64,000 bases of DNA from Erigeron canadensis (lineage: Eukaryota; Streptophyta; Magnoliopsida; Asterales; Asteraceae), in NCBI RefSeq assembly GCF_010389155.1, contig NC_057766.1, positions 23,383,516-23,447,515 on the forward strand, read 5' to 3'. Shown piece after piece: positions 47,401 through 55,233 of the stretch. Position 1 is the stretch's first letter. Each line of letters opens with the position of its first letter. The position numbers and the translations under genes were made by a program. Under the pieces are notes generated by a model. It saw only the letters and a list, made by a program, of their open reading frames with translations. It ran no database searches and had not been told where the DNA came from.

Positions 47401-48220
47401 AAGGCAAACCAGTTTGAATCAAGGAAAAATCTTCCAACCCCTCTTGTTGATATCACTGATGCTCAACTCCTTGGCTTGACACTTGTTGAATACAAGAAGA
47501 TCAAAGAAGATCCAAGAATAGTCAATGCACTGAAGGAGATGCTTGAAGTGGAACTGGACAAACACTACCAGGATGATGAGGCTGAACTGGATGCAAAGTG
47601 TTTGAATGTATCGGTGGAAAAGGCCAGAGAGATCAGATCTGAAGGGATTCTCAAAAGGACTGAGCAGGTCAAGAAGGCGGTCACCAAAGTGTTGAATCCA
47701 CCCAAGTCCAAAGGAAGAAAACAAAAGGCCTTGCCTAGAGATGCAAATCTGAGGACTTGGGTAGAACCATCTGAACCCACAACTGATGATATTCGAGCTG
47801 CTACACAAAAGCTGAGCACGAGCAAAATCAAACTGACAAATGAATCTGAAGCTCGCACATATTTGTCAGATGTACAGCGTCGAAGGCACAATAGAGGCAG
47901 AATTACTGATGTTAAGGTCTCGATCAAGCCTGGTGCCAAGCATTTTGTTGTTGAGGTACAATACTTTGGTGGACCTAAGAGGACAACTGAGAACCCGGAT
48001 GTTAATCAGTATGGTCATTCCGAACATGTTGAGATGTTGAGGTTGCTGGAGGGGAGACAGAGGAAGAATAAAGTTGAAAGAGGCTAGGAGTACGTATTGC
48101 AAAATCTTATCAAGTTCAAGGAAAACATTGAAGAAAAATTAGGCCTTGATCCTGAGGATACTCAGCCGATTTCATCAGTCTCTAAGAGAAGGAAAACTGG
48201 CGAAGGGCCATCTGTTTAAG
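44488..48220 (+). pseudogene. SIRE-2 env-like ORF (1,243 codons), two internal TAG stops
   Basis: ATG 44488 (MAPKSSSSSRSRDVNLL) opens one frame to TAA 48218-48220, interrupted only by TAG at 46705-46707 and 48085-48087. The N-terminal ~300 residues form a globular region (FHDYLCEFWYTASL, LKDGSVPCTITTETL, AEMAYCLWNGLRVDFAGILF, PFSRFMSLCFIQILG). A long Ser/Pro/acidic disordered part follows, then an extended coiled coil (NLLARVEEIQKTLEKNTKSF onward) and a Lys-rich tail ending SKRRKTGEGPSV. Sirevirus literature calls such ORFs envelope-like. Here I see no N-terminal signal peptide and no convincing transmembrane helix, and the C-terminus looks like a nuclear-localisation cluster. Function unknown. 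Confidence 0.8.
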
Positions 48221-48247
48221 TTTTCCTTCTAACTATTATCTACTATT

Positions 48248-48630
48248 ATCGTCTGTTGATGTGTAGATCGTACCATTAACACTATAGATGTATAAAAACA
48301 CTCTATCATTACTTGTATATGCATATCGATGCTTGTACGGTTGAAAAAAATTAAATTCGAATCTGGTTCGTCCCTAATCCGTCCCTAATCCTAAAAGTTA
48401 CCAACGGATTAGGGACGGCCATTTATATTTTAATTTTTAAAAATTACGATTTTCACAAAAACGCATGAAGATTCATTCATAAATGCAACAATATAGCTAA
48501 ATAAACAAATTTAAAAATTTAAAAGTGTAAAAACTCGCGAACTTCCATGGATCTATGTACAAACACAAACCTTCGAGTATAAAACTACATATACACCAAC
48601 TAGGTTAAACGTGAGAATGGCACTAAAAAG
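48248..48630. repeat. 383-bp duplicate of the CACTA flank
   Basis: Matches 36612-36994 base for base except about one substitution (GGTCCGTCCC versus GGTTCGTCCC). It starts abruptly after SIRE-2 internal sequence and ends with AAAAG at the second LTR. Confidence 0.95.
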
Positions 48631-49585
48631 TGTTAGGTCCAGTTTTAACTAAACTGGAGCTCTCCAGTGACATCTGGAGAGCATGGAGAATTGTCCGAAA
48701 TATTAGAAGTCCAGTTGCATTGCACAGGTTTAGCAACTGATGACTTCCTCCAGTTGAGATCAGTATACTAGAATCTGAAGACCTTCCAGTTGAAGTCAAA
48801 GACAACAAATGGAAGATAGAGATTGGCAATGGCAGCGAAGCCCAGTTGACAATCTACCAGATTAATCAACTGGAGAATCCTCCAGTGTAAATGCTCTTAC
48901 AAAGCTTTACACTGATTACTAGGAGGACCTTCTTTACTCTACATCCTTTTAACCGGACAATAATATTGTCTTTGGATAAAGATACAAAGATGTAGAGTGA
49001 GTGAATAAAGTAACCTTTTGTCTTACTTTATTTAACACACACAAAGGATTATTTTAACAATACTTTTGTGTGCTGTCAACCATATTTATACGTCGAAGTT
49101 GAGATCCCCATGCTCAATCTTCGACTATAAATAGAGGTCCTTGCACAAGCTTTTTCAACAACTTTGCAAACACATATATTCTGCAATATTGGTGAACTTG
49201 TGCAATATTCTCTCAATCGTAAAAAGGAACATTTCACAACTCTAAGTGTTTCGATTGTTTGGGAGAATTTCCAAGTTTAGATCAATTGTAATTCATGGAT
49301 TGTTAGGATATTTACATTCTCGTATTATCTTGGTTCCGCAACAACCTTGTATTTTATTTAAACAAGTAATAAATAAAATACACTTGAAAATTACATATTG
49401 TCTCACCAGTTTATATACTCGTCATTTATATTATTGCATTTATTTATATTCTGTAACTCCAGTTAACCTGGTACACGATCAATCCAAACTGGTCACTTCC
49501 AGATTAATTCATCGTGTTGCAAAGTTCACTCACCATCGACATAGAGGTGTCTTCAGCACCCATCTAGTAATAGTTGGGACTTACA
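48631..49585 (+). repeat. SIRE-2 second LTR (955 bp)
   Basis: Same length as the first LTR, with about five substitutions by eye. Flanked on both sides by AAAAG, so by itself it has the structure of a solo LTR. No PBS or polypurine tract adjoins it. Confidence 0.95.
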
Positions 49586-49590
49586 AAAAG

Positions 49591-50070
49591 TCGTCTATTG
49601 ATGTATAGATCGTACCATTAACACTATAAATGTATAAAAACACTCTATCATTACTTGTATATGCATATCGATGCTTGTACGGTCGAAAAAAATTTAAATT
49701 CAAAATTGTCCGTCCCTAATCCGTCCCTAATCCTAAAAATTACCGACGGATTAGGGACGGGTAATTGTAAAAAAAATTTTGAAATTTATTTCTTAAATTT
49801 AGCGACAGATTTGGGACGGAGCTAATATTTTGATATTTTTTGTAATTATTTTTTTTATTGTTAAATGGATCCGTCGCAAAACTGTCGGAAATTTATAAAT
49901 GTTGGGACGGATTTCCGATGGTTTTTATTTCTGTCGGTAATCCGTCGTAAACCTTTTTGTATGCTTTTAATTGGCTGGTTGTCCGAAATCCGTCGGAAAT
50001 CCGTCTATAATTTGGGACAGAAATTTTGTCCGTCCCAAATCTGTCGGTAATATCAGTTTTTCTAGTAGTG
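49591..50070. repeat. CACTA right subterminal array and terminus
   Basis: Continuation of the ~380-bp unit (TCGTCTATTGATGTATAG...), then many TCCGTC/GACGGA motifs, ending at the TIR TTTTTCTAGTAGTG (50057-50070). Confidence 0.85.
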
Positions 50071-50394
50071 TCAACCCCTGGCTTCTTCGCCAACTTAGAC
50101 ACTTCCTTCCCAACTGCCATGACTTCTTGTTACATCATTTCAACATTAGATGTCAGATTCGCAACAACAGAACTTTGCACATCTCTTTTGGTCAGTCTGA
50201 AGGCTTCTCTGATGGCTGAGCTGATTCTATTACAAGCCAACACAAGTTCATTGAGCTTCCCACCCACCAATCCTTCATTTCCAGCAACCTCGGTGAACTT
50301 AGTACCAAGAAATACCTGAGCATTCAAATCAGTTAAGGACCTGGTGTTGGCAGTTAGAGATTTTGATAAGTCCTCCACCTTGAGAAGTAGGTTT
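50071..50394 (-). pseudogene. SIRE-1 env-like ORF, upstream fragment
   Basis: Minus-strand frame from 50394 reads KVEDLSKSLTANTRSLTDLN and GGKLNELVLACNRISSAIRE, the counterpart of FGKLNELVESSNQLAISLRE in SIRE-2. A TAA at ~50130 interrupts it, and the frame continues to the CACTA edge. It is cut at 50394 by fusion to WAKL-4. Confidence 0.85.
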
Positions 50395-52680
50395 TGGACT
50401 CTATCAGAGAATGACTATGATCGAGTCACGTGTTGCCCTTCCAATTTTAGGGATGAACTCAAAGTCCCTCTGGGTAATGGAACCTTAGTAGATACTTGGA
50501 GATGCCGCTCCAATATTTATTCGTTGATAGAAGGAAATCCTTATTTAGAAGATGGATGCAATTTAACTGGTAATTTGTATTTTGCAGTTCAATATTTAGT
50601 TGGTTTGTTTATTATTAATCAATATAATGGGATAAACTTATATGCTTCTATCTCTCTGAGTCCTTCTTATATTGATTTCAATCATACAGTTAAAAGTTAA
50701 AACAAATTTAAAATAATTGTGAGAAGTGAAGTATGTAATTGTCCCCATTAATTTTATTTTTTGAATTCTTCTCTCTACTGTATTTTATATATTTTGACAT
50801 CAATCTTTCTCTTATTGCAGTACCTACATATAAAAATGATGATGTATGTGCTAAGTGTCAGAAGAATGGAAGTTACTGTATCAGAGATAGCGCAATATAT
50901 TACATTGATGGTTCTGTTTACAATCAGAACTACAATTGTGATATGTATAATAATGGGTATAATAACAATAATGATAATATTAATAATGATAATATCACTT
51001 ATAATAGTTATGGTTATGATGGAAAATCACTCTTCGGTGTTATTTTAGGTATGTGCTATGTTTACTCTCTCTACCTCTCTGCTTATAGCCTTATATACAA
51101 ATGATTAAGCCATTAAATAGTTATTAGACGGATGCCGACGGCGACAGATTGTTTGTGTAAGTTAATTTAGTAAGTGTATATATTAAAGCGGCTGAAAGTT
51201 AAAAAAAAAAGTAAAAAGAAAAGAAAGAAGGGACATTTGGTTTAATAAAGAGTAACAGATAAATATTTGAAGTTCTATAAAAGCACTTCCAGAGTTCCAG
51301 TGTCTTTTCAATACAGCCCATTAGCCCAATTCATGTCCATAAAACTGCTCGATGATAAGCAAATTTTCGTTTTGAACTTCAAGCAGGTGTTAGCTTAAGC
51401 ATGGGTGTACTTCTTCTTGTGGCAATAAGCTATGGCTTGTACAGATTGATCAAGAAAACAAAACAAAAGAGACTACGAAAGAGGTCTTTTAAACGCAATG
51501 GTGGTATACTATTAAAACGAGCAGAAGCTGATCCATCAATGGTTGATAAAACTATACTTTTCACATCTCATGAGTTGGAAAAGGCTACTGATTTCTTTAA
51601 CGAAAACAGAGTTCTTGGTCGAGGAGGTCAAGGTACAGTCTACAAAGATATGTTAGTTGATGGAAGAATTGTAGCAGTCAAAAAATCAAAAGTGGTTAAT
51701 GAAAGCCAATTAGAGCAGTTCATCAATGACGTGGTCATTCTTTCTCAAGTCAATCATAGGAATGTGGTCAAACTATTAGGATGTTGCTTAGAGACAGGGG
51801 TTCCACTACTAGTTTCTGAGTTCATTTCAAACGGGACCTTGTATGACCATCTTCACAATGATATTGACAAGTTTCCATTCTCATTGAATATGAGATTACA
51901 AATAGCTATATGAGATTACAAATAGCTACAGAGGTTGCGGGAGCACTTGCTTACTTATATTTAGCAGCTTTAATTCCAATATACCATAGAGACATCAAAA
52001 CTACTAACATACTTTTAGATGATAAGTACAGGGCCAAAGTCTCTGACTTTGGAACTTCAAGGTTGGTATTAATGGATCAGACTCTCTTGACTACCTTGGT
52101 TAAAGGTACGTTTGGTTACCTAGATCCTGAATATTTTCAATTTAGCCAGTTTACCGAGAAAAGTAACGTTTATAGTTTTGGAGTTGTTTTGGTCGAACTC
52201 ATAACTCGAGAAAAGCCTATTTCACTAACTAGATTTGGAGAACACAGAAGTCTAGCTACACACTTTATGTTTGCTATGGAAGAAGGACATGTAATGTCTA
52301 CTTTTGATGCACAGATGATTAAAGAGGCTACTAGGGATGAGCTTCTTTTGATAGCTAATCTTGCTATGCATTGCTTGAATTTGAATGGAAAAAATAGGCC
52401 CACAATGAAAGAAGTATCTGTAAAGTTGGAAACTATAAGAGCATCACACATTCCATTAACAGTTCAAACCAATATAAATCCTATGATATATATGCATGAA
52501 TCATCTCAACATCAACATCCGTATGATGAATCAACATCAACATTGTTGAGTTGGGATAGTATTAGTCATACAGATACATTGTATGTAATTGGACTTTATG
52601 CAATCAAAAATCCAGTAAAAATACCAAATTTGAATGGATTAATAATGTGTTTCGTAACCATTTTATTAATGTTAGTTTAA
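50395..52680 (+). pseudogene. WAKL-4: 5'-truncated copy of WAKL-3 with frameshift
   Basis: Homology to WAKL-3 starts at TGGACTCTATCAGAG (50395, matching 20325) and runs to the 3' flank. Only the last ~175 bp of exon 1 (to 50569), exon 2 (50821-51048) and exon 3 (51387-52680) remain; promoter, signal peptide and galacturonan-binding domain are gone. In the kinase a 20-bp tandem duplication (ATGAGATTACAAATAGCTAT, from ~51890) shifts the frame. The first part ends at 51913, and the rest reads from 51910 with HRDIKTTN and DFGTSR. WAKL-3's nonsense codon is absent here ([11 protein letters not shown]), so that stop arose after duplication. Intron 2 has ~150 bp not in WAKL-3. The stop codon is lost, adding a tail to 52680. 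Confidence 0.92.
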
Positions 52681-52739
52681 ATGTAATATTATTGTTTTAA
52701 TGTATACTATATTTATGTTCTCTCCATATATATAGTATA

Positions 52740-53549
52740 CTAGATTATAACCCCGCATAATACGCGGGGAATATATATATATATAATTAATGACATATTG
52801 AACTTGGTAAAAATTGAACCACTAAAAAAAGTGTGAAGTTAGATTGATGGTCGTTGAGATTATGGTTAACGGTAACCGGCTAGTTTGAAAAATGGATACA
52901 TCATATATTAGAGGTCTCGCTAAGTAATGTTTCTGTTAGATTGGATGTCTTTTATGCATCCGAATATGTTTGTATTGTGTGTACTTGAGCTTTAACGTTT
53001 TGTTTGAATAATTTAGTTATTTACCAAATTACTAACCAATTAAATTACCAATCTATACATCACATGTTGTGTGCTAATCTAATTTAAAGTTATGCATAAT
53101 ATCTTTACGATTTTCATACAACAATTTTTTTATACATAATTATGATAGCTTATTATAGATTTTGTATTTTTTTTTCCAGTTCTTCATTAACTCAAAAATC
53201 ATTGAGTAATTATTGAAAAGTTATGTTATCGTTCCGATTAAAAAGAAAATTTTATTAAATAAAAAGTCAAAAATTGATTTTAAATATGAAAATTAATATA
53301 AAATTTTAAAATATTAGTTTCCATAATTATATAATAAATAACATTAATAAATAATGTCTACTAATTTATATTTAGAACATAAAAATTATTTCACTTATTG
53401 AATTAAAATTAAATCTAAAAAAGTTATAAAAAAAGGTATATGACATCATCGTTTTGATCTAATGGCTATAATTAAAAGTTGAACTTTATCCAAGGGTCCA
53501 AACTTCTCTATTTTGGAATTAAGGTTTCTCTTTTATATATATTTAGAGA
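52740..53549 (-). mobile_element. Small Helitron-like element (~810 bp)
   Basis: On the minus strand the left part starts TCTCTAAATATATATAAAAG preceded by A. The end has a GC-rich hairpin (CCCCGCGTATTATGCGGGG, reverse complement of 52751-52769), then TTATAAT and CTAG followed by T. That is the Helitron pattern: 5' TC, 3' hairpin plus CTRR, insertion between A and T, no TSD or TIR. The interior is AT-rich without coding capacity, so it is non-autonomous. The 5' end is less sure than the 3' end. Confidence 0.55.
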
Positions 53550-53653
53550 TGTAAGATATATTATGTATTTACTTTTCAAAAAAAAGATATATTATTTATT
53601 TATTTATTTTCAATTCTTTTTATTTTTTTGGAAAAGATTTTTATTTAAAAAAT

Positions 53654-54222
53654 AGAGTTAATTGCAGGATACGTCCCTGTGGTTTACCCATTTTTGTGGT
53701 TTACATCCCTGCTAAGTTTTTTTAAACAAATCCGTCCAAACTTGTCACATTCTTTGCAAATTATGTCCATGTGGCTAATGGCGTTATAATTTAGCTGTTA
53801 AATCGACGCACGTGAGGGCAATTTTGTAATCTGCCACCAATAAACAACTTTGTAATTGCATGATTTGTCGATGTGGTTTGTCCATTTCAGTGGTTTACAT
53901 CCCTACTCAAAATTTTTCATGGAATAGATCCAAAGTACATATTCCACAAAAAATTCTTGAATAGGGATATAAACCACTAAAATGGACAAACCACAGGGAC
54001 GAATCGTGCAATTACAAAGTTTTGTGGGTGATAGATTACAAAAATACCCTCACGTGCAACTCATGTGCGTCGACTTAACCGCCAAATAATAACGCCATTA
54101 GCCACATGGACGTAACTTGCAAAGAATGTGACAAGTTTGGACGGATTTGTTAAAAAAAACTTAACAGAGATGTAAACCACAAAAATAGGTAAACCACATG
54201 GATGAATCCTGCAATTAACTCT
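53654..54222. mobile_element. Long foldback MITE (~570 bp)
   Basis: Termini AGAGTTAATTGCAGGAT and, reverse-complemented, AGAGTTAATTGCAGGATTC. The arms stay complementary for about 260 bp each (for example GTGGCTAATGGCGTTAT against ATAACGCCATTAGCCAC), so nearly the whole element could form one hairpin. No protein is encoded. Flanks are A-rich (AAAAAAT / AAAAAATA), so the TSD is not resolvable. Strong hairpins like this are natural small-RNA sources. Confidence 0.8.
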
Positions 54223-55233
54223 AAAAAATAAATAGAAATATAATGGAAAAAACAAATTAAGGTAACAAAAAATTGAGCAGAGCAGTGCCGACCCTGATGC
54301 CGGGCAAAGAGGGGGATAACCCAAAGCATATAAAAAACGAAAAACTTGCGGGCATCAAAATTTTACTTCAAAGTTATATTATACAAAAGGTTTATTAGGC
54401 ATCAAAACTGTGGTGTATAAGATTCATTTAGACATAATATAAAAGCTAATATTGAAAAAAATTTGAGTTTTAATGGCGGAAAAGTCGGAAACCATATTGC
54501 AGGTGTGAGGAAGACATAGGCAATTAGCCTCAGGTAAACCTGTTTCACCTGGTGCTGTTTGCCTATTTTGACTTTACTTGTTTGACCTGTTAGATATCAA
54601 AAACCCCATGAATCTATACATTATCGCCTCTATGAGAGGTCACAAATTGCGATTAGAAAAGGAAAATCACAAAGGAGATATTTAGAAAACAAACGATGAT
54701 TAAGAAGGAAAAAAAGGGGGAGAAAAGCCCAATAATATAATAAGATATAGAAAGTTTGTTTGTTCTACTTGGTGCATTGCATTTTCTTCATCAAAGTTAT
54801 GACTTGCACCAAACTGCTGTTATCCAGACAATGTTACAACTTGATATACCTTCAAAAGAACCGTTAATTATATAACTAAAAATACATTTACTACTATAAA
54901 AGTGATTTATGGCTATAAAATATGTCAGAAGAACTGTTCTTCAAAATCATTATAAAAGTTACTCTGTATATCACAAAGGTCGTCTTATCATTTTCACGTT
55001 TTATTAGCAATATGAAATCATCCAGCAACATGACCATGACTCCAGTTCCTTTCATCCAAGCTAGGTAACCATATATAATACGCTTACATATACTTTAAAT
55101 AAAATTGTTACCGAATGCATTGCTTGTCCATTCAAATTTGGTAATTTGGATGGATTTATGATGACATAAAGTCCAATTACAATACATACTACCTATATGG
55201 CGATACTATAACGACTAAATAAAATGTTTTGCA
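54223..55233. other. Intergenic, downstream of WAKL-5
   Basis: AT-rich, no gene seen. CAGTGCCGACCCTGATGCCG and GGCAATTAGCCTCAGGTAAA (~54284-54540) have the look of transposon-derived sequence, but no termini were found. The last ~200 bp resemble the 3' flanks of WAKL-3/4 (TGGATGGATTTATGATGAC), consistent with a 3' UTR. Confidence 0.4.

Larger units (their letters stand above)
36995..49585 (+). mobile_element. SIRE-2: Sirevirus-like Copia inside the CACTA, rearranged 3' side
   Basis: In order: 955-bp LTR, tRNA-iMet PBS, gag, pol, a ~700-bp spacer, a long env-like ORF, then an abrupt junction at 48247/48248 to a 383-bp copy of the CACTA sequence that precedes the first LTR, then a second 955-bp LTR. 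AAAAG flanks the first LTR on the left (36990-36994) and the second on both sides (48626-48630, 49586-49590). The LTRs differ at about five positions by eye, so insertion was very recent. The normal polypurine tract and 3' end of the internal region are absent. gag, pol and the env-like ORF each contain stops, so this copy cannot move by itself. Confidence 0.92.
30601..50070. mobile_element. CACTA (En/Spm) transposon carrying nested SIRE-2
   Basis: The left terminus is CACTACAAGAAAAGC and the right, reverse-complemented, is CACTACTAGAAAAAC. The flanking TSD is TCA (30598-30600, 50071-50073). Both ends carry arrays of CGACGGATTT/TCCGTCCC motifs, the subterminal repeats typical of CACTA transposase binding. 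The interior encodes, on the minus strand, remnants of a TNPD-like transposase and a TNPA/Transposase_24-like gene. About 12.6 kb of the span belongs to SIRE-2 and its rearranged 3' side. The host sequence at both edges is the SIRE-1 env-like ORF. Confidence 0.93.
22489..50394 (-). mobile_element. SIRE-1: 5'-truncated Sirevirus-like Copia split by nested elements
   Basis: Retained parts on the minus strand are env-like ORF pieces at 50394-50071, 30600-30457 and 25179-23728, then the polypurine tract and 3' LTR (23438-22489). The ORF stays in one frame across the CACTA and LARD junctions if one copy of each target duplication is ignored, so both inserted later. gag, pol and the 5' LTR are missing. 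At 50394/50395 the env-like ORF joins directly to exon 1 of WAKL-4, so a deletion removed them together with the WAKL-4 5' half. The left edge follows the WAKL-3 3' region, where WAKL-4 has no insertion, so SIRE-1 arrived after the gene duplication. Confidence 0.85.

Noticed and set aside
50071..50394. A separate small coding gene right of the CACTA
   Set aside because: It is the SIRE-1 env-like ORF continuing across the CACTA; the frame is continuous with 30457-30600.
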